DNA from: Thamnaconus septentrionalis
Lineage: Eukaryota; Chordata; Actinopteri; Tetraodontiformes; Monacanthidae
DNA length: 64,000 nt
Reading direction: 5' to 3'
Assembly (NCBI GenBank): GCA_009823395.1
Contig: CM020516.1
Coordinates: 6,002,001-6,066,000, forward strand
Made by a program: the position numbers and the translations under genes. This document shows positions 15,401-29,402 of this stretch, piece by piece. The number at the start of each line of letters is the position of its first letter. Position 1 is the stretch's first letter. The notes beneath the pieces were generated by a model. The model did no database searches, had not been told where the DNA came from, and saw only the letters and a program-made list of their open reading frames with translations.

Positions 15401-16792
15401 GTGGAGAACTAGTGTTTTTTCCATTTGGTTTGGAAAATTATTTTTTTACAAGTCTGCAATATTGTGGATGAATAACAAGAATCTGGAAATAAGTACAATT
15501 TGATGCCCTTCAAGATCTGCAGTGAAAACCTCTGAACTTCCGACTTGAAAGTCATCCCATCAAATTTCACAAACTGCTGATAGAATAAAGCATCGAGATT
15601 CCTGTCTAATCTAAAAACAACTTTTTTCTCTTTGTTCTGTTTGTTCAGTGCTGTGCCGTGCTGTGCACCGCAGCTCAAGGTGCACAGCGCTGCAACATCG
15701 TATCTTAGCACCAAAAGTCCGAAGCCTGACCAGATAAAAGACTTATCAGGCTGTAGCGTGCAGGAATGAACCGTGGCTGCACCGCAAGTGGCTTCAGTCT
15801 CTGCTGCATGAAGGTCAGAGGTTTCTTTGACCTATTTCTAAATGTCTTTACTTCTGACAGCAAGTCTTTGGACTGTCTGCGTTTCTAATGACATGAAAAC
15901 GCAGACGTCTTCATGATAACATCTTAACAATTTTGGTGCTCTTCCATTATTAAATACCAAGAAGCCCCTCAGATGTCTCACAACTCAGATATCAATCACT
16001 GGAACCTGTTTTTTGTATGTGGTTTGCTGTGTACCAGCCAGTAAACTGTGTTTAAAAGCACCAGAACCTGTTTGCTCTGCCCACTTCAGCGGTGAGGAGA
16101 TGAAAACAACCTGTTGACGGCTCGAACATGTTCCTGTTTTGGCCCTGGACACCCATGATAAACATATTTGTTGTTGTAATCTCAATCGGTGCCAAAAAAA
16201 AAAGAGTGATTCTGGATCTTGAGTGTGTTTCCTTTCGACTTGAGGTGTAGGAATGCAGTCAGAGCTGCGTGAAAATGGCTCGATAACTGACTCGATAACT
16301 CCATGTGTTTTTCCCCCATCCCACAGAAAAGGGACGAGGAGGAGCTGATGTTTCCCCGCAGGGAGGCTGCAGCCTCGGCTGGAGACACGACGGCTATTTT
16401 TTCCCTTTTAAAGTCATGGCGGTGGAGCCGGTCCCAGCCGGAGGGGCTGCGGGCCAACGGCATCCCTGAGCTCTCAGCTTGGACTCCCTCTCGGCACCAC
16501 ATTTCAGAGGAAGCGCGTGTTTACATTTGTCTCGGATTCCCGGCAGACCTTTTAACTGCTCTCACAATGCGGCTGGCGACAGAGAGAGGCGGGGCTTCAG
16601 TAGGAAGTGGCTGACGCTGGTTCTCCTAGTTCCTGCGCAAAGCGAACGACCCCGTCTGATTCCAGGTTGGGCCACTTTCACCAGTGGACAGAACACAGTA
16701 CATATCTCGCTCTCTATGTACCAAAGGTACGAAAATAACATCTCAAGATAATCGTATGTCTGTTATAAAAGAAAAACGCTAAAAATAATATG

Positions 16793-16995
16793 TATTTAGC
16801 CCTCTGTTTGCAGCCTGCTGTTGGAACACTGGACTGCGCTTCCTACTCAAGCTGATCCTTTATTGAGTCTCGCACATGTTTGGAAGCCCTCAGAGGGCAG
16901 AGCCAACACTTAGCTGGTGTCGGGTCACTAACCTTGGAGTGGTATCAGAACCCTTTGTGATGTCACAAAGAGATGATTTCTGATGATCAATCATA
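16793..16995 (+). repeat. Interspersed repeat, family A copy
   Basis: Begins TTAGCCCTCTGTTTGCAGCC, contains CAGAGGGCAGAGCCAACACT, and ends with the near-palindrome CTTTGTGATGTCACAAAG (16953-16970). A diverged copy lies at 55318-55525. The class is not recognised; it is probably a short non-autonomous element. Confidence 0.55.
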
Positions 16996-18667
16996 AAAAA
17001 ACAATAGGTTAAGTCGTGCTGGCTGAATCCCCGGAAATCATTTCATCATTTCCATGACGACCGTGTGGCACCAAGTTCAGGGGACCTGCAGTGCATTTCT
17101 AGAAAAACCACTGAAGTGGGAGTTTGTGGGATTAATCACGTCCACATGTTTGATGACATTCTTCACATGCCGTGTTACAGCCGCAATGGCGTTGTCTAGG
17201 CAGTGCAACACCTACTTCCTGTTTCGGGGATTCAATATGACTTTTTATCTCCACTCTCATCACACAAGAACAAAATTGAAAATTTCATAATGCCTGTTTG
17301 TTTCACCGCTACTGTTCACAGAAGAACACCTGCAGGAAAGTCAGAGTCGATGAATGAGTAAAAATAAACCAAGTGATGCCTTTTACTACTCTTGTTCAGT
17401 TCAGTGATTCCTCCAATGGTGAGACAGCAGCAGATTTGTGATAACAGTTGGTGAGGGACCGCAGTAGATTTGTCATTATAGAAGTCATTTGTTTTATGTG
17501 TATTAATCATTTTAAAATTCCCTATTCATCTCAAAGTTCCCACCCCAAAATCTAAAGAAATTTGCCTCTAGCCAGAAAACTTTTTAAAAACGTTTTTAAA
17601 GAGTTTTAAAAAGTTTTGGCTGTCAGAACCTCAATCCAATAAACTGCAATACTTCTAATTCTTCCTCTAATTCTTCCACAAAACGCAGCATTTCAAAAAA
17701 AAAAAAAGAAGTCGGTATCAAACTCTGACTGGTGTGACGCTGACGTGATGGTGAATCTGTCACTGGCAGATAGAAACTTCACATCACACACACACATACA
17801 CACTGTACGTGCGCTGTGCTGGGACACACCCATAAAGAATGTTGATAGCAGTCCTCGTTGGAGAGTTGGGCTCCACAGGAAGTGGCCTATTACAAGCAGT
17901 CGTTGGGTTGAAACCAGTCTGTGCACAAGCTTTCTCGAAACTCAGGTTTGAACTGTTTCTGCATGTGTATGTTCACATTCGTGCACATGTGAACTAACAG
18001 TGCGCAGGGCATTGGCCTGCAGCTCTGCAGTGTTTGTGGCTCTGGACAAAAGACACTTTGATGCCGTTCCAGCGATGCTGCACGCTGTGTTCCTGCCACT
18101 CCTCTCGTCTCATCTCGTCTCCTTCCTCCGTCGCTGAAGAACAATCTGACTCGCTGAGCGCCCGCTGTCTGATCACACTGCCTCCTCCTCCTCCTTCTGT
18201 GGGCTGCAGCTGGAAGAGCCACAAAGTCTGGCTGCCTCCCGGCCTGCTGATGCCTGGCTTCTCGCCCCCTGGTGCCCACTGACAATTGGTAGGAATATTA
18301 TTGCTTTGAAATACAATTCAAAACACCTTAACCTTCTTGTTTTTTTTCCCAACTTGACTATTTCCCTCCCGTCACTCCCCCTGTGCATTCTGTCACCAAC
18401 CCTGTGAAGCTTCCATGATGAACAGTCATGAACTGCAGCAGAACGTTGCAGATAAACACATTTGTAGCAAGCTTAATCTAAGTTACCAGAGTCGGACGAA
18501 CAGTTTAAATCTGCAACAGTGAGTTACTGTGTGGCATTTAGTCCACGTGCAATGTGAAAATGCATCCGAGGGCACAAAGATAAAATCAAATCAAAAAAAT
18601 AGCTGTTTTGATCTTGCAGCTCCAGAAACACATTACGCTTCTTACCAACCTCATGTTTTTTTTAACT

Positions 18668-18790
18668 GGTTGTCCACATGGATGTATTATAAGAACTGGA
18701 TACCTGACTGGCAATATGGCGACGCACCATTTTTTAGTTATGGTCTTTCAGTTGTAAAAAAAAATTATAAAGGCCAGAAAATCACCTGAA
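18668..18790 (+). repeat. Interspersed repeat, family B copy 2
   Basis: Plus-strand counterpart of the minus-strand block at 1090-1215, sharing ATGGATGTAYTATAAGRACT, then GGATACCWGACTGGCAATAT. Confidence 0.55.
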
Positions 18791-20562
18791 AAGAGTTTAT
18801 TCCCAGCATAGCGCCCTCTCTGGTGGAAGCATGCAGCTGAGACCTGGGGTGTAAATGACTGACTGATTCTTGATGAAAGCTCTAAGTTGAACCAACTCAC
18901 ACTGACCGCAGCCAGTTTCAGTTTGTGAAGGATGAGCAGTGGCCACAGCACGGCTACCACAGTGTGGTCACTTTAGCAGAACTTTTCCTGTTGGCCACCA
19001 CCGTCACCACTGCCACTGAATGATTTCTGATTCATTTTCAACAATTTCAACATGGCAGACCAAAGCTTTGCTGTCAGAGGTTTTTCATTCTTCTCTTTTT
19101 CTTCTTGTAGGGAGCTCCTCCTCATTTTTATTTCATGTTTACATGTCTCAGTTCAATATTAGCTTCACATTTACGACAAGCACATATGAAACTGTCTTCA
19201 GTTACTTTGCCTTAAGTAATTTTTACCAGGATTACGTCATAGAGCCAAAGAGGGAGCTTCACACCTCTAATCAAACAGTATCTTAACTTTCAATTCTGAC
19301 TAAAAAAATGTGTTATAAGAAGAAAGTGGGGGATTTTTGACTTTTTTTTTCCACCACAACACTCCCTTGGGTGAATCAGTGAACCGTTACCTCCGCTTTT
19401 CTCTTGTGTTTCTGTTTCCCGAGAAACCCACATTACAAAACTCCATTTTCCAGTAAATTGTAATCCCTTCATTTAGATAAATGATAAAGGCGTTGGCAGC
19501 AATTATCAGACATGAAATCACAAGACAGCACAGGAAAACATCAGAGAAGTTATTATAAAAGATTTATCAAACACATCTGAATTTGCCTCACCAAAACCAG
19601 TCAGTGATTAAAACCACGAGTTCTGACGTTTCATCCAAAGGATTTTGTTTTGTTACAGTCAGAACAACTACTCAGCTGAGGTTGGCATTGGATGTTTGCA
19701 GCGTGCAGCCATCTACTGTATTTCCTGTGTACGCTGCTTTTGTAAGGCTTCAGATGAACTTGACTGTGTCACCAACGCTGACTGCTGTCAAGGCTGGGAG
19801 GTGAACAGAATGAAAAAAAAGCAGTAATCGCATCAAATTCAGAATGATCGTTTGTTCCCTAACAGGATGATGGACACTCCCTAATTTTTTTCTTTCAGTC
19901 CTTAAATTGATTATAAGTTATAAGAAGCCGTCTGTCTCCATTTCCTCCCCTCGCTGTCTCCAAATCACATTACAGACGTGTGTGATAAGCGTGCTGGCAG
20001 GATGATCGCAGGGTGACTGCACAGCTTTCAGCGAGGTGGGACGACCACAGTTGTGGTGTCTGAAGCCTGATGGACCCTGATGTAATCGAATGGGACCTGA
20101 TGGAACCTGATGGAACCTGATGGTGGCAAAATGTGGATGTTTTGTGTTTTGCACTTGAAGTGACGGCACAAATCTGGAAAAGGGAAAGTGTAGAAAAATA
20201 ACTGATGCACTGATACAATCTTGCTTCCACTGACTGACAGTTAGAACACATGGCGGTGTGTCCTCAAATTACCCAGGATTCAGGATGATTCTGAAGCATG
20301 GAACAAAACTGTGTGGTGAGAATCCACCGATGAGTAAAAAATAACCAGCACGACTGGGACTTTTTAAAAATTCTAACACTGAGTTTTAACTTCAGGTAAA
20401 ATAATGTGTTTTTTCCTCAAATTAAACATAAACAAACAGATTATTAATGCAGGGAAAATGCTGATTGGTCATCATGGCTGAATTGCTGGACAAGTAACAG
20501 GACGTTTTCAAGATGCTGGGTTGAAATTGCCACCTTTGTGGCGTTGGAGTGACTCTTCCTGG

Positions 20563-20690
20563 TCCATCCATCCATCCATTCATCCATCCATCTGTCCATC
20601 CATCCTGCAATCCATCCATCTATCCATCCATCATCACTATATCCATCCAGTCATCCGTCCAATTAGCCATTCATCCATCCATCCTGCTTA
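20563..20690 (+). repeat. (CATC)n minisatellite, interrupted
   Basis: Degenerate array of CCATC/CATC units. Confidence 0.9.
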
Positions 20691-21628
20691 TTGACTCTCC
20701 TCCCTTTTTTTTGGCCCTGCCAGTCCATGTGCAAGTACCTCGTGAGCAAAACGCCCGCTATGTCGCCACTAATTTGACAGCTGCTGCTGCTGCTCTGTAA
20801 CCTGCATGAAGGGCATCTGTTGTCAGTCGTGTGCATCTGTACAGTCACAGGACGGCCGCTGCCACTGCAACTGCCACACAAACCCTCCTGTGAATCGTGA
20901 ATAACAAGACTTCAACTGCCACTTCCTCCGGCGTGCACACAGTCTCTGCACACACAAGAACATGCAAAGAATGTAAATGTCTCACCTGAGTGCTGTTGAA
21001 AAAACACACATTTCCCTACACAAATCGGGGACCGTTTTTTTTTCAGCCTCATTAGCATGCAAAATAAAAGATGATTTAAATGTCATTTACGGTATGCAAA
21101 TGCAACAAAATGTAACAAAGCACAATAATAGGCGTAGATTTGTGCTTGTCGTGTTGTTTTAAGTGCACATTCAGCAGGAAATGTGACCCGTCACCCGTCG
21201 TCAGTTATCTCCACCGTTACCCCATGGATTGTATGTAAACACCATTTGTTGCGTCTGTCCAGATGAGAAAACGGCCGGTTGTTATTGATGAGAGTGCGAG
21301 TCACCGTCGTCGATGAGAGCATCACGCTATCTTCCCTGTAACAGCTCCAACTTTGTCCGTGTCCGTAACATGAGAACAGCAGCAACGCGTGCAGTGGCAA
21401 TTTTGCAGCACAATCAGGTTTCAGTTGTTTCTCACCTGTTTCCTTTTTCTTCGGTGTTATTTGAAAATGTGAGGTAGAAAAAAAAGCTCATAGTTTGTTT
21501 GTCTCCAGTGACAGTTTTGTGTATCTTCACAGCCTTCTGATCTTCATTGTTTATGTATCTGTAACGTATCATCCTCTAACATTGCACATTGACCTCTTCT
21601 CATCTGATTCTTAAAGCCACTATAAGCT

Positions 21629-21733
<105 letters not shown>

Positions 21734-24700
21734 TCTCTCCATTCACACAATCTGCTCGATATGAAACATAACAACAAAACAGTCAATGACTGCAGAATCT
21801 CTGGCCTTCTCATTGTGGATGTCTCTCTAGATTTCAGTGCTTCCAGCCTGAAGAGGCCGCCCAGCGGTTCCACGGCCACTGATGAGAAGTTGGAGGAGCT
21901 GGAAGCTGTGAGTTGCTCACAAGACTTCTCGGCCCTTCAGGATCAAACTGAAAAAATTGATTACAGCTCCTTTTTTTCCCACCGCATCATATCTCGTCTG
22001 ACTGGATCATGTGCTTTCCGAAGTTGAAAAACAAAACAAAAAAGAGGATGTGTGTTGTGATTCAAGGGTTTCAGACACGCAGCAGCAGCAGCGGTGGTTG
22101 TGCAAAGACGTGACAACACGTCACATCCCATGACTCTGTGTGTCAAATACCAAAGGCGACAGCAGAGTTTTTCTATCTATGGTCTCTAACTAAGTGAAAA
22201 AGGGGAAACTCACTCATCGAGCCTGAGGTCACACAACTTTTTTTTGCTTAAGTTGTTTCAGTTTTTTCTAGTTACGGTAAAGAAGGACGGGAGCACAAGC
22301 TCCATTGTGCTCTGTACTGGCGCTGCAGTCTTTTAATGAGTAACAACATGTCTAACAATTGGAACCTCAAACCCCTCCCCCAAACCCCAACCCACTGTAT
22401 TGATCCTGAGTAATAACCATTAATAAAATCCTCAGCCTCAAAAGAAAACCACCCAACCACATAGTGATGACTTATGAATGAAGCACTGCAACAACACCGA
22501 GGCCATGTTTAATTGTGCTGAAGTTCTGAGCAATGAAAAAAAGAAGAAAGTTACATTCACAATTCTGAAAAACACACCCGAGTCGAGAGGAGACGAGTCA
22601 TTGATCCGTCTGCGATGAGTCACGGCTGGTCAAGTCACATGATAACAACGCTTTGAGGATCAATAGCGCAATTACTTATTGATGCAAACAGCTCTGCTGC
22701 ACCTCTTCTAACAGAGATGCGGCAGAGACACACCCACCTGTCACCTGCTCTTTAGTTTTTTATTGTGTTTTTTTTGTATCTAAATGGCTAAAGCTGTGAC
22801 TCACGGTCATAAAATTGTCCCACTCTTAGTTTTAAAATAAACAGTGTTATCGTCGGAGAAATTCAGAGAGATATCTATCAGGCAAGGGCAAAGTCAGCAT
22901 GTTAACATCATGGTATAATATAAGTCAAGTGAGTTGATAAGAGATCAGGCAGGGCACGACAACTCAACACTTTGTTTAGAGCCACAATAGTTGCACTGAT
23001 CCCCGTCATGGGTTTTACAAAACTCTTGCCAAAGCCACTGAAAAAAAACATCCATCCAGCACTCATGATGAAACTGCCACACCTGCAGCCAAACTTCTTC
23101 TTTTTCTCCTTCTTCTTTTCTTCCTCTTCTTCAGTGGCCTTCAAGGGCAGCTAGATGCAGGTATTTCCTGGATTTATCGCAGTTAAACAGAAGCCAAAAT
23201 GCAAATCCGTGGAAAAGTTCAGGCAGATTTTGAAACACCGGCTGTTGGAGTTTGGCAAGGTGGATGAGCAAGATCTCACAGTTACCACATTTGCCACATT
23301 TTGCATTCCGTCGTTATTGGTTATGAAAGCATGGCTCTTGAGGCCCAGACAGGCTTCTGATCTAACAACATCACTTTCAACAAAAGAAGGCTGGGATTGT
23401 GTCGGAGGGACGAAAACACTGACACCGGGTTTCCAAAGTCACAGGACCCAAGGACATCGCTGCCAGGATCTGGAAATGACCGACAAAGCCCCCCATTGTT
23501 GGGCCCCAGAGGAACTTCATGCACACAAACGACAAAGAATCCCGACCATCCCTTCAAGCACAACAGCAGCGACTGTAAAAGATGACAAATTATTCTTAAA
23601 ACAAAACAAACGAAACAAAAATCTAGCACGACTTAGATTTATTGTCCCAAGACAAAATCTGGACGCAGTTTTAAGATCCACAACAACACCGGATATTATT
23701 TATTATGATTATTTTTCTAACAAGCATAGCGTCTAATTTCACGCGGCTGCAAAACTGACTGATTAAGCGTGACAGTTTGATTCGTCTCAGAGTTTTGTGT
23801 CCTATCACAGAGACAGAGAGGCTGAATGTCTTTGCACCTACATCAGTACAAGTTATGTTTATTTTTATTGATACCATCACAACTTAAATGAATTTCTGTA
23901 GTTGGTTTAGTAGATAAATAGACGACTCAATGCTTTAGCCACCAAACTGGTTGCACAACATGAAATGAAGTGAATTTTGAAAGGCCTTGCCTTTTGTCTC
24001 ATGACCCGCCTGCTTCTCCCGACGTCGTCCCGTCCCATCTCTGTCTTTATTCCCCTCATATATTTGACTTTATTGACGCAGCTCGTGTTACCTTTCAATC
24101 GCTCCTCTTTGTTTAGTGCCTTTTGTGTGTGTTTATCGTGTGTTTGCGTGACCTCGCCCCTTATCTTCTGCAACCCCTTTATACCCTCCAACCTCAGATT
24201 CTTTTCAGTCTATGTCTTCAGTCGGTTATTTCTGGTTTGCCATCTGAGTACTAAACCGTCATATTCGTAGGTGAACAAATTCGATTTTTTTCCTAGACAC
24301 TGTATATTCTACCTGTCTGTTAACCCTGCTTACAAATACAAGTACAAAAATGTAGAATTTTGTCTGGCGTCAATCTGACCGGAGGGACTATTTCTTCATG
24401 TGGAAGAGTTTTAATAGACCTTGCAGTTTATTCAGGGAGTGGCACAAAAAAAAAAAAAAATCTCCATACAAACCGATCCGAATGTGGTCAACTGTTAATG
24501 ACTGTTTGCCACTCAGTCACGACTCTCGCTTGCGTTTTCCCGTCAGCCGTCCAGAGTGCCACTTGTGGGCTTTGGGAGGATTTGTCGGGATTTCGCGAAC
24601 TCATGCAGCTTTGCATGGGTTTCTTTTGTTTATATGCAATTGTAAAAGATTCTTTGAGGGGGAAAAAAAAGAAACCATAGTGAGTGCACTGTTGTCTCTT

Positions 24701-25514
24701 GCGCAACTCTGCTCACTATTCTCAGCGCTTTGCCAGAGGGAGTGAGAACCCAGACTAAGTACCAGCCTGTAATTAATACCTGCTTGGCTGCTGTTGGTAG
24801 AGTGGAACTTTTAATTGCGACGAGACAAAATGTTTTACATTGTTCTTGTGTTGTCGCAATAACAATAGTGGTCTTATTGTGTAAACAGAGGGGTTTTACC
24901 CAGTGGGGGTGCAGCTGGAGTTTTCTTTTTTGCACTATCCTGTGAATCAGTACAATTTTGTAAACGGCATGTCTCTAGAGATTTAATCTAAGCATCCAGA
25001 TGAGACATTTCTTTTTGTCTGTGTCTGAAGTTTAAGTAACACAATAAAAGTAAACAAGGAAAATGCATTATTCTTCTAACGCAATAGTTTCATAACAAAA
25101 AGTGAATAAGTTTAAAGTTTAATCATGCCCTTTTATATAAGAATGTATTACCATAACTACTTGCTGTATATACTCTGCTGTATCTTTCTATGGAGCTTCT
25201 GAAAACACAATATTTACCCCTCTGTTTGCAGCCCCCTGCAAAAAGCAACCTTGGTTCTTGCATCCTGCCAACGTTGCAGCTTTTTTGGAACTTCCACGTG
25301 TTTTGGGGCTGCGAGTGTTTTGCCACTTTGTCAGATCTTTTTAGGGTTGAGGAAAGGGATAAAGGGAACTTTATGATGTCTGGGTGAATCTTTTACTTGC
25401 ATATAAAACTATTAAGATTTTATTCAGCCGTCATCGTACACACGCCTGTTGAGTGAGCGAGTGGGTACTTTACATATGAGTCATTATCGCAGCTTAGTTT
25501 AATTTTAGCTTAAC

Positions 25515-25517
<3 letters not shown>

Positions 25518-25550
<33 letters not shown>
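25518..25550 (+). repeat. (GT)n microsatellite
   Basis: About 16 GT units. Confidence 0.93.
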
Positions 25551-25551
<1 letters not shown>

Positions 25552-25984
25552 ACGCGTGGCGTGAACAATGTCAAACTGACATGTAAACCAACGACTTCCT
25601 GTTTTAAACCCCGCAAGCCTGCCACATAATGTTAGTGCCTGCAGATGAGCAGCAGCGCAGGTCTACACCTGATACGCGGCTCGATAAGCGGCCACCATTT
25701 GTTCCGCCGACACCCTCGGGTGATCGCACACTGTTGTGTTTGTGCGGAGGAGACACCCGAGTTCTGGCCGGCCCAGGAACTCAGTCACACACGCTGGTCA
25801 TCCTACACTGCCTGCTCGTCCTCGTTAGTCGGAATTGACACCGCCACCCTGATGAAACAGGGTTCATGTTTAATGAAGGCGCCACGTACGTGAAGCAGTC
25901 AATCCGGTCGTGCAGGCGGGGGCGGGTGGGGAGCACGCACAGCGAAACAGCAGGAGGATAAGTAACAAAGTATAAATACATTGT

Positions 25985-26465
25985 CACTGTACTTCAGTAG
26001 GTTTTTCAGGTATCTGTACTTTACTTCAGTATTTCATTTTCAGATGACTTTTTACTTTGACTCGCTGCATTTGCACACAAATATTGGCACTTTCTACTCC
26101 TTACATTGGAGAGAAAAAAAAAACATGCTGTGTTTAAAAATGTTTAAAAGTGACAAATTCTGTTTAAAGTGAGTCACTTATAATATTATGGTTGTTGCTG
26201 CTTGAAGTGGAGCAATTTGAGCTCTGCTGTTGTGTAGTTAAATATAAAATTGGATCACATTACAGGAAGATTATTTTACTCCTGCTGCTCGACTAACATT
26301 TTGTTTCATTAATTGCAGAAAAAAATAACAATTTTTACTTGTTACTAAAGTACATCTCAGAACCTGGACTTTCTTTCTTTTACTTGAGTAAAGGAGTTGA
26401 ACCAGAACATTTACATTTACTCTTATTTTTTGGGACACAAGTATCCGTACTTTTACCTAAGCACA
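25985..26465. mobile_element. hAT-like non-autonomous fish repeat (ACTTTTACTTGAGTA type)
   Basis: The left end has TCTGTACTTTACTTCAGTA then TTTCATTTTCAGATGAC. The right end has TTTTACTTGAGTAAAGGAGT and CCGTACTTTTACCTAAG in inverted sense. This sequence type, running through repeated GTACTTTTACTT words, is a common teleost interspersed repeat. Exact ends are not resolved. Confidence 0.5.
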
Positions 26466-26785
26466 GAATCTGAATACCTTTATCACCCCTGCCGAGGAAT
26501 AATAGCGCAATTACAACTCGGACATAATCGCGTCAAGTTTCAATTTATTTATTTATTTATTTGGAGGAGGGGACGGGATGCGCGTGTGTCCACGTACAAT
26601 GCGATTATTATTAATGAGCGCGCTCTGAGCATCCATTGTGTGAGTGCAGGGAGCAGCTGTGGGCCTGTTGCCTGCAGAAAGACACAGAGCTTCCAGACAT
26701 CCTTTTGTTCCTCCCTGGGTCGTTACGCCGAAAGAGCCTGGGGACTGACTGGCTGCCCGGCTGTTTGAAGACTCCACACCCATCG

Positions 26786-26787
<2 letters not shown>

Positions 26788-26826
<39 letters not shown>
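26788..26826 (+). repeat. (CA)n microsatellite
   Basis: About 18 CA units. Confidence 0.94.
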
Positions 26827-26828
<2 letters not shown>

Positions 26829-27171
26829 CCAGCAGCCATCTGGGTGCATCCTGTCGAAAAGCCAACAGAAGAAGACAGAACTTTTTAACGTGGCCAGTAA
26901 AGGCCAACACGCTAACAAGTATAAGACACGATATTTACATGTGACGCAACAAGGGAAATAAAATGAAGTAATATCTATTCATGGGTCAGTTACGTCATCG
27001 CGATAATATCCATATTGTGCAGTACCTAGATGTTGCAATGGCAAACTCATCAAACTTTGACCTCTTCACCTTTTATGTGTCTATGCCACTTTGTTCTAGT
27101 GGTTTTGGTAACATGACAACATCACAGTGGGGTAACAAAATAGCTTTTAGGGGTTTGACCGACATCTAAAG

Positions 27172-28105
27172 GCAAGGAAATGCAGCTTTATTTATACAGC
27201 ACATTTTATACACAAGGGAACTCAATGTGCTTAACATGAATAAAGGTTTTAAACATTTTACACATTTTAAACATTTTAAAAGCATTTAAAAACAAAAACA
27301 CAGTCTTCACAGACAAAGCAGGGGGAAAAGACAGCTCAAAATGCATGAATAGAGCAGTAATAAAGGAGAATAGAAATAAAAAGATGATAATAAAATATAA
27401 TAAGATGAACAAAAGCACTAAATCAAAAGCATAAGAGATCTCATAGTCCTACTGGGTTTATATTCCATTAGCATTTCATTTACATATTCTTGAAGTATGA
27501 CTATAGACCAGTAGCATGAACAACAATCCTCTTTTCTTTGCTGCCAAAAACATTCATCTCAGTTTTATTGTGGTTTAACTGGAGAAAATTTTGATTCATC
27601 CAGTTATTTATTTGTTCTAGACAGTAACACAGCACCTCTATTGAACTGCAGTCATCTGGGGAAACTGCTAGATATAATTGTGTGTCATCTGCATAACTAT
27701 GATAGCCAACATTAAACTTCTGCATGATTTGACCCAATGGTAGCATATATAGGTTGAACAAAAGGGATCCAAGAACAGACCCTTGAGGAACCCCGTGTGT
27801 CATGGTCAATCGATCTGACTCAAAACTTCCAATGGACACAAAATAACTCCTTTCCTCCAAGTAGGGCCTGAACCATTCTAGGACTGTTCCATTGAGTCCC
27901 ACCCAAGTTTCCAATCTGTTCAACAGTATACTGTGATCTACAGTATCAATCCTCAATACAGTATCCGATAAGACAAGAACTGACACTTTTCCCCAGTCAG
28001 TATTGGGTCGATACCACTGGTTGATGGTTTAAGCTGCTGAACTGTTTCATCTACAATCTTTAGGTCAACTGCATCAAATTCTGACATTGTAATTGTGTCT
28101 TTCCT
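27172..28105 (-). mobile_element. 5'-truncated, internally deleted LINE (L2/CR1-like)
   Basis: The minus strand encodes part of a non-LTR reverse transcriptase: IDTVDHSILLNRLETWVGL, then GVPQGSVLGSLLFNLYMLPL and YHSYADDTQLYL with the catalytic YADD, then QINNWMNQNFLQLNHNKTE. Upstream at about 28090-28010 an earlier ORF2 segment (MSEFDAVDLKIV...) is joined near 27990 with a frameshift. About 100 residues of the fingers region are missing. The 3' end has the fish LINE tail AAGCACATTGAGTTCCCTTG, with AATAAA about 27 bases further on, ending near 27172. The copy is inactive. Confidence 0.88.
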
Positions 28106-28999
28106 GGGTGGTTTTAGGAGTTGCATCCTTTTATCATTTTGCTGATTTGTATGAGACCAACTTTATAGAGTCCGTGGTGCTTTTGCGGCAGCGATCCAAA
28201 AAATCTAACAACATTTGTCATTTTTCAAGTCAAGTCAAGTCTTCTTACCAAAATCATCTGTTTGGATCCCAAAATGAAGTGCAGTGGGGTTTAAAATTAA
28301 AATTTAAAAAAATCTGCAAAGGTTGATACACTATTAGAATAGAAGCTAAAGGGGCTCAGTTGACATAAAGAGGTCACAAAACCCACACATTTATTCCGGC
28401 ACAGGTTCTGAGTCAGCATCTCTGACAGGTTCCATTAAGCATGCACTCAATTTACGTGCGCAACAGAAAAAGATTAAAAAGAGGAATTTAATAATGACAC
28501 AAGGAGGGGGAAAAAAAGAAACTCTGCCAAGAAGACAGAAAAGTAGCAGGAGTGTCCGGCTCCTCCCGCTACTGACGCAAACTGGTGGGGACACATTGGA
28601 CTGGGTACAGCCAGCCATCTTCTCCAGGTGTGTGGTGGGGAGCATCACATCATCGTGGTGCTGTAGCAGAGAAGAGCTGCACCTGCAGTAGGCGTTCAGC
28701 TAGGCCTTCAGATGGAGCTGACTGTCCACCCACCTCAGGTGTCCCTATTGGACATGACTAGGTGTACAGTACAGCTTGCATCAAGTCTTCAAGATACAGA
28801 CATTCATTGTACACAGTAACAAAGACCAATCAGGTTCACAGAACCTACAAACACTGTTAATTCAATACAGTACAAGCATCATTAACCTCTCAGTGGAAAA
28901 TAAAGAGTAGAAGACTTCTTTGACTGCAGGAGAAAAGTGAGTTTTAAAACTCATCAAAACATGTAATACATTATAATTTTACAGTCTATGAGGACAGCA

Positions 29000-29320
29000 A
29001 GTATTGACAGTCATCAGTTCGCATCTTACTCAGTGTAAATATCCTGCATCATGGGAGACTCCACCCCCTCTGGGTGCCTCCTCCTGCCCGGGGTGGAATC
29101 CGTGTGAGTGCCGCAAGGCTCAGCAGGAGCAGCACCAGCAGCAACTTCTTCCAGGACGCTGTCAGATTAATGAATTGTTGGCCACAGCCAGACACCGAGA
29201 TCAGCGCACTTTAAACTCTTGACTGCACTTTCAAAGACTCGTGGCTGCACCCAACACCACTTTAATTTGGGACCGAGGCAAAGGCCTCTCTGTCTGTGTT
29301 TCTCTCTTCTGACTATCATT
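29000..29320 (+). mobile_element. Possible LINE 3' remnant
   Basis: Around 29145-29175 one plus-strand frame reads FFQDAVRLMN, which resembles the ends of non-LTR ORF2 proteins. It is followed by an AT-rich trinucleotide array. Weak evidence. Confidence 0.25.
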
Positions 29321-29336
29321 ATTATTATTATCATAA

Positions 29337-29402
<66 letters not shown>
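29319..29402 (+). repeat. (ATT)n-(AGT)n microsatellite
   Basis: ATT units followed by AGT units, the same composition as the array at 7341-7450. Confidence 0.94.

Noticed and set aside
23155..23736. 193-codon ORF on the plus strand
   Set aside because: No recognisable domain, no codon-use support, and the region otherwise looks non-coding; its low-complexity stop-free stretch fits chance in a long intergenic region.
22660..26520. Shared 14-mer AATAGCGCAATTAC at about 22665 and 26500 as a possible paired regulatory site
   Set aside because: Several identical 14-mers are expected by chance in 64 kb.
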